Assembly (NCBI GenBank): GCA_940671915.1
Contig: CALNVZ010003435.1
Span: 12,862,395 to 12,926,394, forward strand
DNA: 64,000 bases
Source of the DNA: Paracentrotus lividus
Taxonomy: Eukaryota > Echinodermata > Echinoidea > Camarodonta > Echinidae
Direction of reading: 5' to 3'
The translations under genes were made by a program, and so were the position numbers. Below the pieces are notes generated by a model that saw nothing but the letters and a program-made list of their open reading frames with translations, searched no databases and had not been told where the DNA came from. Shown here one piece after another: positions 1 through 13,900 of the stretch (its first letter is position 1; each line of letters begins with the position of its first letter).

Positions 1-730
1 TTCCATACCCTTTCACATTAAACAAATACGATCAATCTTACGATCGATTGTAACTTTTACTACACAATAAACCATAGACTTACGATTGAAATGAATCGTA
101 AGATCGATCGTATCTTTTATGTAACAGGGTATTGAGATTAATGTCGTGTTTTTTCTCCTTCTTCGTTTCCATGCCCTTTGAATGGATTGGACTTGTCAAG
201 GGTATTTAGATTTGAGATCTACTAAATTCCATTGACATTTAAAGGTCCACGTAGGTAGCTACCGTGTGTACCATGTGGCGACGGATTGCCGACTAGTTTC
301 TTAAGGTTTTATTTACAGGACTGACTGTGAACTCTTTTCTTTTCTTATCCTATGCCATAAGTAAATCATACGTATAGCTATCAATTTATAAGAAATATTG
401 TTCAATCGAAATGATTAGAGTCATCCTTTCCATTTTCATATAAGAAAAAGACCTTAACAATTAGCATGATAATACTACAAATAGCCATTCATTTAACAAC
501 TATTGCATTTATTAATTAAATAATCTATACTACTACGAATTTTACTGATCACTACGAAGTGCTGTTACCCCCATTGTGCTATATTACGTCGTAGTTTTGA
601 AAGAAAACAACTAACAAATCAAAGGTACTAGACACTGCCATAGGGTGTCCTAGTTCTTAAATTGGACTCATAGGACATTGCAGTACAAGTGTTGAAGAAA
701 TGTAATAAACGGTTCAATTATTTCTTGCAG
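1..730. other. Left-edge noncoding sequence (probable gene A intron)
   Basis: AT-rich sequence with no open frame or repeat that I can support. The last bases form the pyrimidine-rich tract and AG of the acceptor at 731. Near-palindromic copies of a CGATCGAT-like motif occur at 38-115 (TTACGATCGATTG and GTAAGATCGATCG). Because the exon at 731 begins behind an acceptor, this stretch is most simply the 3' end of an intron whose upstream exon lies outside the window. Confidence 0.4.
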
Positions 731-785
731 CACGAGTCAGAGAATGTATTCGTGACTCTGGGCGATAAATCTGCAGATTGCATGG
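731..785 (+). CDS. Gene A exon 1 in window (internal exon, unrecognised protein)
   Basis: A candidate internal coding exon of 55 nt. It follows a good acceptor (TTATTTCTTGCAG) and ends at a weaker donor (ATGG|GTAATA). The open frame starts at the first base and reads HESENVFVTLGDKSADCM plus one base, so the exon runs from phase 0 to phase 1. The next candidate exon, at 21919, begins with the two bases needed to complete that codon, giving ...DCMVVNATSL.... That agreement is the main support for the call, because 55 nt alone would not be convincing. I recognise no motif here. The exon could have been called by chance, and additional phase 1-1 exons could lie in the 21-kb intron that follows. 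Confidence 0.5.
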
Positions 786-1816
786 GTAATAACTTAAATT
801 TCCCATGTGTTTTATTTAAAGAATGAATTGAAACCGTTTTGGGAAATGGCGTGGATTTGTGCAAAAATGATGGTTTTGTGACATTCTAATCTGCTTTTAG
901 AAAGATTAGCAAATAGAATGGCATGGGGGAAATGCTCCAAAGAGAGAAAGACAGGGAGAGATATAATGTAGAGAGTGAGAGAATATTATATTAAAGGAGG
1001 AGGAAGGAGAGGGGAGACCGAGAGAGAGGGTAGGGCTCTATCTCTTAGTCTGGTCTATCATTCGTAAAGAATGTCAACAAAATAATATACCCAAAATAAT
1101 ATGCACGAATCAATTGCAAATACTGCAATATTTTATATGGAGAGGGAGCATGGATAGACTGTTCAAGCAGTTCCCCCTTTTCTCCTGCGTAGCGAAAGGC
1201 AGAACGTCTCTCTAGATACTCAAGAATTCATCTAGTATTTGAACAAGCCCTCAACCTCCATTAGCTCTGTGTATTAGTCACTGAGACGTTAACAGACTTT
1301 AAACAAGTCAGCATCTTCATCAATACAACTAGTTTGAATGACACGAGGAGCAAAACAATAAGCAAATGAATCCAATGAATTGCTGATTTCCCTCCTAATT
1401 GAATTAACATGTTTTGCATGAAAACATTAACATTTATCCCGAGACTAGTCGTCCCGAATGTTCTTTTTTAGTTATTTGTTTATTGCAACTAGAAAAAATA
1501 AAAAAAAAAAAAATCCTGCATTTTTGACGTCGTATGGAGATTAAAGTTTCATCTTTCGCAATGTATTCAATTTACATGTTAATCACACATTATATTAAAG
1601 GTTTTAAATTCTCATGAGCTATGTGCTCGGAATCTATATTCTATAAAACAGAATGTAACAATATACTTGTGTAAATTGAAATGAGAAAATAATATGGTAA
1701 ACCTTATTAACGGATTATGCCTGTAAAGCATTAGGATTTATGATTACCACAATTACCTGAAGAAAATGCATGACTCGTTATTATTTATAAATGAGTACTT
1801 TTCTATTTTTTGTTAA

Positions 1817-2380
1817 TGGTGGTGTCACATGCACCGGGTAAAAAGAACGGGTCTTCGCCGTTCACCGAAAAACAAAAATTTGCAACACGGCAATAGAACG
1901 GCACCGGCCACATAACATTTTTCATCATTTTCACCGGGTCTGTATCGTTCTTTACCGGGTCTATACCAGGTCTTAGCCCGTCTGGTACCGGGCTGACCGT
2001 CCTCATATGTAGTCCATGCTTTATTTTTGTCCGTGCGATTACCGCTTGGCCACCGACCTTACTGCTCTCTGACAGGAAAAAGAAAATTGTTTTCTTCGCC
2101 GGGTGACTCACCGTTTTCCACCGTTCGCGACCGTGCAAAACAGGTTGATGCGAACGGCGGGACAGGGAGGATGGGTCGGTGATGACCCGTCAAAAACGCT
2201 CACGTGATTTTGTCTTCGGTTCATGCCCGGCGAATGTTTTGGGCATGAACCGCAGGCACCGGCCGATGGAGACCCGGTGTAACGGCGGTATAATGGCGTT
2301 GTGATGACGGTATGCGGATAGTGTGAGGACGGAACAAACGCTCCACACCCGTCCACAAGAGCGGTCATGCACGGTGTTGG
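1817..2380. repeat. CpG-rich interspersed repeat, copy 1
   Basis: A sharply GC- and CpG-rich island in AT-rich surroundings. It begins GGTGGTGTCACATGCACCGGG and is built from many short variants of ACCGGGT, CCGTTC, GAACGG and CGCCGGG. The reverse complement of the island at 4110-4489 begins in the same way (GGTGTCACATG) and uses the same word set, so the two look like opposite-strand members of one repeat family. Open frames across it on the - strand are low-complexity by-products. No transposase or reverse transcriptase is visible. Confidence 0.5.
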
Positions 2381-4109
2381 ACTGGACTGGTGGATCTACC
2401 CTTATGGTGTCTTCAAATCACGTATATGGTGTCTTCAATCCGCCCTTTGTTTTTCGAAGCACTCGATCTCATCGCTCTCTTCACAAGCTCAGAGATGAAT
2501 GATATTGCAGCTTTCAAAAAATAAGTTATAATCTGAAATACTTTTATCGTCATTGCCGGGGAGAAGAATTTAAGATTTGGTCCTTTTATGGACATTTTTT
2601 TAAAATATTTGTTTCTTTTGTTTGACATTAGTTTCTAAAGTTTCATTTTAACAGCTTTGCAAATAAATATTAGACTTTACTTTCATAATAAGCTCCATTA
2701 TAGTTTGGTCTAAATCGTTTGCCCAAATTACATATATACTTTATACCCGCCTTTCATTTAAAAAAAATTGTATTAGCTTTATCGAATATTATTTTAATTT
2801 CTCCGCGAAAATTTCCCCATGCTTTTGAAATATTTAAATCTTGTTATATCAAATGAAATATTGTTATCATAATAGAAGTACTTTTTTTAAATTATTTCTA
2901 ATCATTATATTACGAATTGTCTAATATTTTGTCATAATAATTCGTTGCAATATTCTTTTAGCCAAATTATAACCCTCTATAGAATCGCATCAACAAAAAT
3001 GTCTACATCATTCATAATTCTGCTTTTTGGATATTTTTGTAAGATCCATGGATTAGTTAGTTTTTTGTTTATTGTTATTTTCATTGTTTTACACACGACC
3101 CCTTTAAGTGATTTTACTGTGATTAAATTTATTCATCAGAACTATACAAGACAAATATTTTCATTAATAGAAAAATACATGCAAATGACATTGTATTTTA
3201 TATCTGACAAACAGCTTTTTAAGATTGCCAAAAAATATGAATTTTGTTTGCCCTAGATTGAACATAATTCATGTAATTAATTTAATTTCAGTGGGGTATT
3301 TAGTTATGGTAATGACATACCAAACTTGAACCACTTTTCAAGGAAGTCTAAAAAAAGAATCGGAAATACGAAAGGAGACTTACCCAGGCATTTCCCGATC
3401 GAAAATTTAGGTAAAAATAGTGCCTAAAATTGATAATTAGGGGCCTTTGCCCCCCCCCCTCTTATCGCCTGCCCCTTTCCCAGAATAAATAAATAATGAC
3501 ATACATATGAATGGATGGAGTGACCCGTGTGGAACGACTCCTACCCCATGGTTGTTGTTTGAATAATGATGGGATATTGGACGCCCAAAGACCAAAACGC
3601 AGATCCCCTATCAATAATTATAATCAAGACATAAACAAATAATATTATTTCAAAATGAAGAAACTTTGTGGGGGAAAAACAAAACCTTTGAGGTTTTCAC
3701 ACCTCTTCAGAGCTCTAAGTTAGTACAATTTAATAAGTACGACCAATTCGATATTGTATAAAATCTATTATAAGGTGTAAATAATTAAACCAGAACTGAA
3801 TTGATGTGAAAACAGAAACAGGGGCTTAAAGTAAATGAAACAAATGCGACAAAATATGGGCCCCCTATGAAACTATATTTCCGAGTAAACCAGCCCCCAA
3901 ATAAAGTTGATAAACCTGTTTTTGTCATATGGTTTATTCTTCATGGTATATAATACTTTTGTTTTGTAAAATATTACTCTGGGTATTAGTTTTTAACTCA
4001 AATTCATTCAGTTATTGATTGATCTTGTTGGTAAACAATCAAGGGAACAACATTTAAAAACGTAGTTTTCCCGTATAGTTTTCATGTACTAGGAGTTTAG
4101 GAAAGTTTA

Positions 4110-4489
4110 GGCACAAGGGGGCGTACTTGATGCGGAAAAGGAAAGGGGTGATCGATTCATGTTGCCCGACCTCACCACGGTCCATCTCCGTCCTGCAAAC
4201 GGGCATGAAATGGTTGCGGCGTCCTCATTCAGTCCTTTTACCGCCCTTTTAACGACTGGTCCGGTTTAAGACCGTTCTGAAATACCCGGTCATCACCCGG
4301 AAATAACCCGGCAAGAGTTCGGCCGTTCTTGAAAAATCCTCTCGGGAACGGGTGCCCAGCGAACTCCTGTGAACGTGTTGGACGGGCTTCAACCGCTTCA
4401 CCGTGTGCCTCACCGTTTGCCGCCGTGTGCACAAATTTGGCCAGAACGGTGGCGAACGGTGGGCCAACACGGCGCATGTGACACCTGCA
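4110..4489 (-). repeat. CpG-rich interspersed repeat, copy 2 (inverted)
   Basis: A second CpG-rich island. Its right end GCGCATGTGACACC is the inverted form of the start of the island at 1817. Inside are repeated CCCGG, GAACGG and CCGTTC words, for example AACCCGG and ACCCGGAAAT near 4290-4310. Orientation is given relative to copy 1. The left boundary near 4110 is approximate. Confidence 0.45.
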
Positions 4490-7400
4490 TTACTCAGTGA
4501 CTGATTGAAGGAAAGTATAGCAGGTGCTCTTCCCGTGTCAAGAAAATGATTATTGTTAAGAAAATTAAAGCCACGAGCAGCTTAAGAAAAAAAAAGAAAA
4601 AAAAGGAAAAAAAGACAGAAGGAAAAAATATATCACTCGTGATTGTTATACCAGGCATAAAGTGAATTAATACACATTTTACTACAATTACACCCAACAC
4701 GAACCTGTCAGATTTACCATGAAACAATTCAATTAGCTATACGTTTCACATCCGTCAACGCACGAACTGGGAGGTATATGTGCGAAATTTAAAAACACAT
4801 TCAAAATTTCTGCTTCATTTGCATCATATTCGACTCATTTCATATGGTGGCAAAGAAAAAAAAAGAGGAAAAACTCTATTCAGGGAAGAAAATAGAAATC
4901 GCCTCAGGGGGTAATCAGTCAAAAATACGCTGATATAAAGACAGATAAAAAGCAGGAAAACGTCATGAACGTCAAGGTGCCACGACTAAAATAATCGATG
5001 TTTGAATATTTCATGTTGGCTTTGTTCATGTCTGATGGTTTTGTCGGGTTCAGGAGATCTGGCATTTTCTCAAGATGATTCGTTTTTTTCGATGATAAAG
5101 GGCATCTGTACTTCAAGATTTCTAAATTACGTTTAGATAAGCTTTTCCCTTGATTATTTTGTATATGAGTAAGGTAACGATACCCCTATTTATAGTTTAG
5201 AATGATATTCTCATATTTCATTCTGCTTGTATAGCTATACTTAGATAATTGTGTACGGTTAGGTCTTTGGAATTCTGGAGGACGTTTAAGGTTAAAAAGA
5301 TATTTTTTCATGAAATAAACTCTAACCACTCCCTCCCTAAAAGTAGCCAGTATATAGTATATTTGGGGACTAATTTGTGCATTCTAAATTCTTTTACTCG
5401 CTATTTTCAGAGTGTATTTCAAGGAATTTGTGACAGATTCTCACTCTTTTCTAAAACATTTTTAAAGATGTGTTATATCTTCGAATTAACACACAATATG
5501 CGACTCGATTGTTGTACTGCATTATGTCTTTGACCCAGAATTCGGTTAATTAATTAATAATGATTTAACATATTGTTAGAGCTCTTGTGACTCACACGAA
5601 ATGAAATGGGGTGGTGCTGTGCTTTAATAAACCGTTAGCAGTGGTGGTTATATGCACTTTGCCTAGATACCAAGATTGTAATTATCATGTTAATGGAGAA
5701 AAATTATTCGAGCCCCATTCGGGTGACTTGACATTTTGGTTAATTTCTGACATTCGTATGAAGAGAGACTCGATACTTAGCCTCAGGTAGGCACAGATAT
5801 GGAGGCATAGTTGTTCTCAAAATAGAATGTCAACAAACTGAAACGACCTTTGTTCTCAAATGGGAACATAATTAATATATATATTATATTATTTTTTACC
5901 ATTACTTCCTTGGGATACGAATTCAAAGGTGCCATTCAACATGTTCAATGATTTCAAACAAAATGTTTTGCAATTTTTATTTAATTACTTTGTTTTAATA
6001 AACACAAAATCTTTGTAAACAAATATAACCGATATATAACCGAAATATAACCGATGTTGCACCGCCAAGAATGTGCCATTGAATAGATAAATATACATAA
6101 TAATTATGTACATGTATATTTATCTAAATCAATGACACCTTCTTATATATATATAATATTATTTATTCAAACAAATATTTGTGCAGTGCATATGACTCTC
6201 AGCAGAATTGCGTCTACTTTATATCATTTTCGGGATTCTAAAACCTATCAACAAACACCAATTCTGAAATTGTCTGTAATCAACCTGTCCCAATCAATTT
6301 TTAAAGACAATTCCACGTTTTAATCTCACGATCAGAACATTTTCGAAATCTCGTTCGAATAGAAAACGATTGCCTGCTGCGTCCTTCACACGTATTGATT
6401 ACTACTTCTATTTCATACGGGAAAGCAGAAGAGATGATTTAGGTATTAGATGATCACCTTACATAGCCAATTCGTGGACGCGAGGCGTGAACATCTACAA
6501 CCATTATTAAGCCCCAAGAGAAAATTATCGAAGGATCATTAACATGCACATCAGACTAGTCTACGAAGTAAAATTAACCTAAATTTGGAACAAAACGCCT
6601 TTTTCTTGATACTTTTTATGATCATGCTCATGACGCATTTCAAGCTCGGAGCTTATAGCCGTGCAAGTCGTCATGTTTACTTAAACTCCTACATAATTCT
6701 AAAAACCTGTGTTCTCTTACTAAAGGTATACATTTTGTTATCCCTACCTTATGTACACAATGATTAAGTTATTCTTGAAAATGACAACAAATTCATTTTC
6801 TTATTGATAAAAATTAATGTAAATATTGAATCATATAATATTTTTTGTGTGCCTTGCTTTGCTAATGCTCGAATCTACGATTCTAAAGTTATAAAGTTAA
6901 TGAGCCACAAACATACCTGATACTCTTTCTCTCTTATGCTCTCGTAACGATTTGTTGCAAATTAAAAATTAGACATTGACAGCATTAACATCATACCTTT
7001 TGTTTTTTTATTCTCGTTGGTAATGCCCGAAGCTTAGCATAATGCAGCAATGGAAGTACGCCTATATTATATCGCAAAATATTTCTAAAAATAATATTTT
7101 CTCCTCCTCCGCTATATCAAATTATAATGCCATGACGATTATGAGATTTGACAAGCGAAACACGTTCTTCATTTTACTACAACTGTGATTATCAAGGAGG
7201 CTCGCACATCGTAATCGTAATGTTTAAGGCTTAGCCTACTTATATCGATGTGGGCACATTCGAGTAAATATATACTAATGCTTTGTTGTAGTTTTTTTTT
7301 TACTGTCGTATGGTGGTTCAATATGAACTCATATCAAAATGAATATATGGACACATGAAAATGGACATAGCTTGTATAGAACGATTTTTTTGTCTTCATA

Positions 7401-10199
7401 TAAACTGAAATATGTATTTATAAGTAGCGTACGTTGCCATGATTCAAGTTGGCATTTTAACGTTGCCAATCGAAGCTCTATTCGTTGAGTCAGTTCCTTA
7501 CTTCATCTGTTACCTGGATTACATGCGCAATATAACTGAACTCAAACTCACTCAAATTTGAGTGCTTTATTAACCACTCAATTTGGAGTGAAAGTTCCCT
7601 CGGTCCAAACGTAGAGCGGCAAGTTCACTCTTTTCGGAGTTGTTTTCAACTTTGTTCCTATAGCGAAGGATGTATGCATGAATGTTTTCAATGACTCCGT
7701 CAATATATCAATTGAACATCTGCTAGCTTGATCTAGAGAATACCTTCCTCTATCCTCGACACGTAAACCAATGAATGAATTCATTATACTCGCCTTGGAA
7801 AACACTTTCATTATTTAAAAGAAAAGATATATAAAATAACGAAAGGGAGAAAGAGAAAATACCAAGGTCCAGGTGCATAGGAATGCACATGTGTGTATCT
7901 CGTGTCTTCAGATTAGTTTAAAGGGGTAACAGAGAAGTAGATGGAATTCTAATAAATAATCATTGGCCTTATAGTGGTATGTGATGATACACTTTAAAAG
8001 GCGAACTGGCGTTCATTATCGTATAACTTCTTAAACTGTTAAACATGACTGTTAGAGGTTGAAACGAAACCCAGTGCATCATTCTGCATCACTTTCACTT
8101 TTTATACTAAAGATTATCAAAATAATGTTCTATGGTATAAGGTGCATAAAATAAAGTTTTAGATCTTTATAGTTTCGTCATAAATATATATGTATTTGCT
8201 ATAAGCCTCTCACACATAACACGCATAACATGAATAATATCTGGGGAAAGAACATGAAGAGGTTATGCCAGTTGTTTTTTCCGCCATTCAGAAATTCATA
8301 GCGTGGCGTGTTCTTGGTAACTTGAACAAACAAATCTGAATAAGTCGAATTTCCCATGAGACCTGTATAAGACTTTTAGGAAAGGGTGTTCAACTTTAAA
8401 TACACTGCCGAGCCAAGGGGGAGATCCACATTAGAAGTACAAGGATATTCACGCCTCATGCGTTAGTAATAAGTGTTCAACCGTACCCCACAAGCAATTA
8501 AGTCGCAGATTTTGTCTCCGCGACCATGCCGGGGGCTACCCCATACCTTGCCAGAGTTCCCCCGATGTCTTTCACCTGCTACAGGTGTAGGATCCCGATT
8601 CTAATCTTCCTTATTGATTCAAACCTTTTCATTACGCCATCTTCCCAATGCCTTGCCAGTGATCCCGTGTCCTTGCATCCGGCGGGGTGGAAGTGCATTG
8701 ATTGGATAAGGGATGGTTGAAAAGAGATGTTATAGGTGACAGAGTTTGATATGAAGATTATTCCGAGTTCAGCATTCATAGAAGTTGGAATTTAGTTATG
8801 ACCACGTACGGTCTTTGGTTAAAAAAAATAAATAAATAAATAAATAAAAAATGTTACCATATAATCCCCAGATCACAGATGACATGTATTTTGCCAATAT
8901 CTGATCTTGTTTACCCTTAATAAACATGTTGAAATAAATAAATGAAATTGAAATGAAAAATAAATATCAATTATGAATAAGATTGCATTGAGGGAAATTC
9001 TATAGACCCGGATATGCCGGACAGTAATATCTGGTTTATTCCGTGTTTGTCATTTTGGGAACCTCATTTTGGGAACCACAAGCGGTTTTCTCTGAATAAC
9101 ACAATTTTTACATGCATGGTGAAATAATTACTGCGCTTGTAAACCTTTGTCTGTCGTTATCAGTTTCTTCACATGATCTATCTGAATATGATTGTTTCGA
9201 CCCCAAAGCACTGATGATTATAATGATTATTTGACCAGCAGGATAGTAAATACAGGCCTATATGTTCAGTATACTTGACTACTAACATCCTCTTTTGTAA
9301 AGATCGCAAGGGACACTCTTATCATGCTTATTGAGGGAAATTCCCGTAACTCTGAAACTCTGAGGCTCTCCAAGATGTCTGCATGTTTCGGTCAGAACCC
9401 TTCAACATCTAAATACCTGAAGCATCTTCTACTGTGCAAACAATGTTTCCCTAAATCCCTGTGGTCATGATAACATGGTGCTTGCTTACATATCGATCGA
9501 GTGTCTTATAAACCATCAATCATTCTGCTGAGAGCCAAAAGGTCGTTTATAATGAGCGAATGATTATTAGTTAGTCAATGTCCTTCTTCCACGTATGCTT
9601 AGCAGTCGCCGCCGAGTTTGAATATACAGTCCCGTTTTAGTATTTCATGTATACTCTCAATATAGTATACCCCCATGTAGACCTATCATGATCGTATGTT
9701 GAGAGTCAGAAGGACCTTAATCATGTGTGAAGGATGAACTTAATGCCCCTCTTGATTTAGAGGACGCTGCCATTTTGTATCTAGTTATTAAATCCCAATT
9801 GACTTTTATTAGGATCTTAATGTTGAGATCAACAAGGGCATTGAATAATGAATGAGTTTAGGCCCTCCTGGCTCTTAGACTTTAGCAAACGGCATAATAA
9901 AATTATGTACCATTTTTCTGAGCTCACCTTGGATATTTCTTCCCAAAATCTCTGTACTCATTCGATCTGATGAGAGACAGAGGGGCACTGTTAAACTCAC
10001 ACAGAACTTGCATCCTTTTGGCTTTTCAAATAAGGCAACAATCGATTCATGCAGATCTGAGCGTTCTTCAAAGCAAGAGTGTGTAATTTAAAATTGTGCA
10101 AAACCTTGGTATCCTTGGATTACTTTTTAAATTCAATTACAGGTCAGAACGGTCAAAATCAAGAGCAGTTTTAATCTCAGCTGATAAGTGCAACTCTTC

Positions 10200-11395
10200 A
10201 ATATACTAAAGTGAACAAATTGAATTAAGGCGTGAACGTCACTGGGTGATTAGAAAATCCACTATGGAATATGAAGTGTAGATTCCTGATATAAAATTGT
10301 TGATAAGTATCAGTTATAAGTATTTATAAACACTATTTAGCTTGACTGTATATAGGACGAGTAACTCCGCTGTTTCAGATGTGCAGCAATACAATCATGA
10401 TTCTTCTTTATTTTACTTTTAGTTTTACAATCATAAATATTTGGCAAAAAGGATTGTGTTATAATTGACTATCTCATGAAGACGTGGATATATTTCTTCC
10501 TCTGTAACAGCGGAATAAATTCAAATAAACTTAATAATCAATATTTAATCAACTGATTTCTAGATTTTTCACTAATTTAAGTTCAGATACTATTATTTAA
10601 GTCCCCAATTCTAATCATAACAATCATAAAAACTTTCCTACTACTAGCAACAGAAAGCTTCGATATAGACAAAGTAAAATAAAAGAATATATTTGAAGGA
10701 CAAATAGATTGCTGAGACCTATATAAAGGAAATAAGTACGTTTGTACAACCCAGCCTACAATAACAATCTGGCTTAAATCAGGATTGCTGTCTTATCAAG
10801 ATGTTAACGTATTCGTTTTGTATAAATATACCGCCAGCAGAATAAATCAAAATAAGCTGCGATTAGGAGAAACAGATTATTATTTTTTCCCCCTGAATAA
10901 TCTGATTCTTCGATTTCCCTCCATAAAGATGTTCGGATACTCTCTTATTTCAATCTTAATTTAAATCCTGAAATTCTACATACTATTATCTATGACGTAG
11001 GAACATCCTATAAATGCTTTCTATACTCATAACGATAGATCGTTTCTACATTGAAAAATATAGTACTTTATTCAGATGTTGAATGTGAAATGAATTCAGT
11101 AAAAACAACAAATCTTAAAATAGCAATCCGGCTCAGATCAGGATTGTTTACATTGACTATCTTGTGAAGATGTAAAAATACTCCTTTTCTTAGAAATAGT
11201 GTAGTAAGGTTGTGTTTACATTCACTGTCGAAGATGTCATACCCTCTAATCGCTTTCTAACATTTCTTAAATAAATACAGTCTTTGTGATGCTCTGTTTG
11301 TTTTATGTTTAGGGCTTCTTTTGTCGTATGTTCCATGTACATTTTTATTTTAATAGAATATAAATTTAAAGGTTATTTTGGTGTCATCGATTTTA
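10200..11395. repeat. Degenerate tandem repeat, unit about 340 bp
   Basis: Diverged units follow one another here. The most conserved core is AATAGCAATCCGGCTCAGAT followed by a 'TATCttGTGAAGATGT...TACTCC' segment. Related cores lie near 10430, 10757, 11113 and again at 12649, giving spacings of about 330 and 355 bp for the first three. A shared 'GAATAAATcAAAATAA' block near 10512 and 10840 supports the same register. Identity between units is low to moderate, so this is an old array. Confidence 0.5.
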
Positions 11396-11574
11396 GTGCT
11401 TAGAAAATTAAATTATACCGTTGGGGTCTCTCCCCATATTGGTACCGCTTTTTCGTTTGGTCGAAATCGCCTGGCTACTAGTATGCGCTAGCTAACAAAG
11501 TAGAATTATAGTTACTAATTCGACCTTCAAAAAGAGGGTCTTTTTAGACACATTCAAACATTTTTCGCTCACAA

Positions 11575-11599
11575 TAAAAAAAAAAAAAAAAAAAAAAAA
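11575..11599. repeat. Poly(A) tract
   Basis: An uninterrupted A run of about 25 bases. No adjacent retroelement body was recognised. Confidence 0.85.
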
Positions 11600-12029
11600 G
11601 TAATATATAATTTCTTATACAGTCAAGAAATCTTTCTAATATTTTTTGGGAAGGCCAATTATTTTATATATCAAATATGTCTTTATAATTATGTTTAATA
11701 TTTCATAAATTCATTTTTTTCGTGTATGAAACTCAAAATATATGTCTTCATTACGTGTTGACCATCATCCCCGATATTATTATTGTTTTATAATTTCAAA
11801 AGTTTGACATCGATACTTCACAATGATCGATTCAATATATATATATATAAATTTTGTTTGTACATTGCTGTATTGTAAAATGGATCTATAGTGATATAAT
11901 TGATATGATGATTTGTGTTATGAACAGTTATCTTTGTAGTATGGGTACAATGTACGTTATTGATTGTTATGTTTGTATTATTTGGAAGAAATAAAAACAT
12001 ACTTAAAAACAAAAAAAAACAAAAAAAAA

Positions 12030-12035
12030 AATATA

Positions 12036-12066
<31 letters not shown>

Positions 12067-12095
12067 ATATTCACTTAAAATCCCACCCCCTTAAA

Positions 12096-12156
<61 letters not shown>

Positions 12157-12182
12157 TTTTAAGGGGTGGGGATTTTAAGTGA
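12030..12182. repeat. (AT)n microsatellite inside a perfect-looking palindrome
   Basis: The left flank TTCACTTAAAATCCCACCCC, then a T run and A run, is the reverse complement of the right flank GGGGTGGGGATTTTAAGTGAA. Between them are an A run, alternating AT and a T run. The whole 12070-12182 segment can fold into one hairpin. Confidence 0.7.
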
Positions 12183-12296
12183 ATTATGATCTTGAAAACA
12201 GGTTTCATATTTTTACAAAAATGTTTAATATTTGTTTAAATATCTGGCAAATTAATAATGGCTATAAAGGAAGCCACTTCAATGAATTTTTTTTTG

Positions 12297-12543
12297 ACAG
12301 CTTAACGTCGATGCCCCTTCATGATCGATTCACTAAGTGTTTTTTTTTTTTTTTTTTTTTGAGGGGGGGGGGGAGATTTTCAGTGAAATTATGTTTTGTA
12401 GAAAAAAAATAAGTATATAAAAATAAAGAAATAATAAATAAATTTAACAAATTAAAAAAAATCGACAGCTGAATATCGGTTCCCATTAATGATCGATTCA
12501 CAAGGGTTTTTTTTTTGGGGGGGGGGGGAGGATTTCAGTGAAA
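12297..12543. repeat. Two T-run/G-run repeat units
   Basis: Two direct units share the order GACAGCT, then ATGATCGATTCAC, then a long T run, a G run of ten or more and a terminal GATTTtCAGTGAAAT. Copies are at 12297-12390 and 12463-12543. The hairpin at 12070-12182 carries the same terminal TTnAGTGAA block, so all three belong to one repeat family. Confidence 0.6.
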
Positions 12544-12607
12544 TCTCTACAAAAACGTTAACGGTCCCACATATCTGGAAAATATATATTTAGTAGTTGA
12601 GGAAATT

Positions 12608-12925
12608 CAAATGCTAATACTGAAATGAATTCAGGAAAAACAAATCTTGAAATAGCCGCTCTTGCTGAGATCAGGTTTGTTATTATTGACCTGCTCATGT
12701 ATATTTAAACATATTCCTTTTCTTTGAAATAGTCTAGTAATGCTGTGCTTATGTTCACTGTCATAAATGTCATACCCTCTATTCTCTTTTTAGCTTTTTC
12801 TTAAAAAAATACAATCTTAGTGATGCTCTGTTTATTTGATGTGTTGGACTTGTCCTATTCTTTTCTTTTAACTTCCATGTAAGTTTTATTTCAAAATGGT
12901 ACTTATAATGTGATATTTAAAGGGT
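12608..12925. repeat. Separated copy of the 10.2-11.4 kb repeat unit
   Basis: This segment aligns directly with 11075-11395: both contain GAAATGAATTCAG, then a GATCAGG core, TGTCATACCCTCTA, then CTTAGTGATGCTCTGTTT against CTTTGTGATGCTCTGTTT. The two copies are about 1.5 kb apart. The space between them is filled with AT microsatellite and T-run/G-run repeats, which suggests insertion into a pre-existing tandem array. Confidence 0.55.
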
Positions 12926-13776
12926 GTTATCACGCTAACGCATTATTAATCAGGTTGGTGACCTTCAGTCATACGAACGAGGTTCCAGTATCTGAGTACT
13001 AGAACAAATAGGGAGGGACCCCGCAGTAGAATTTATTGGCTCCGTGTGTGTGAGTGGACCATTTTATACCTTGTCGTCTTAAAGAGTGGTCAGATTTGTG
13101 CAAACCACACTTGGATGTGGTTGATTTCACACCTTCTTGACGATGTGTTTTGATTACCATGCAAGCTAGCGTTACGGTAACTGATACATCTATCTTAAAG
13201 CTATATTCATTTCCATTTGACTAACTCTCAAGTAACCCTTTCCTTAAATAAAGGATGCGAAGTCTTGCCTACACTCATGGAGGTTGCAAGCTCCACCGAC
13301 GACATTTGAGTGGTTTAAGTAACAGTGCGTTTTGGGTGTTATTTCTAAGGTGGTTAACCAATAGCGTTTCAAAATACACACAGAATGTGGTTAGCTTGTG
13401 TTTGAGGCTGTGTTGCTTACATTTTCACGAAGTAGAAGATGAATCGAAAATTTTACAGGGGTTCACAAGAAACCTCTCTTGTACATAATATGCCTCACTC
13501 CCGCTGACATTTCTGCATTCATGTTCCCAAGGGGGTGACGGGGTGGGGGGATATAATACCCTTCAGAGTGGAATGAATTTGAATACAGTATTGTAAAAGT
13601 AGAGTTGTTTGTCTATTGAATCATGGACCTAAAAGTTATAGGTCCATGATTGAATGGATAGTGAAAATCTGTATTAACATGATTATTGATTAGATTAAGT
13701 GTTTGAAATGGCATAGCTTATGAAATTATATTAAATAAATGTCAACCAAATTCGTAGACAATGGTTATTGAGGGAA

Positions 13777-13900
<124 letters not shown>

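Noticed and set aside
11075..12925. Direct repeats as LTRs of a retrotransposon
   Set aside because: The repeats belong to a tandem series with other units at 10.4 and 10.8 kb. There is no primer-binding site, polypurine tract or gag/pol sequence between them.
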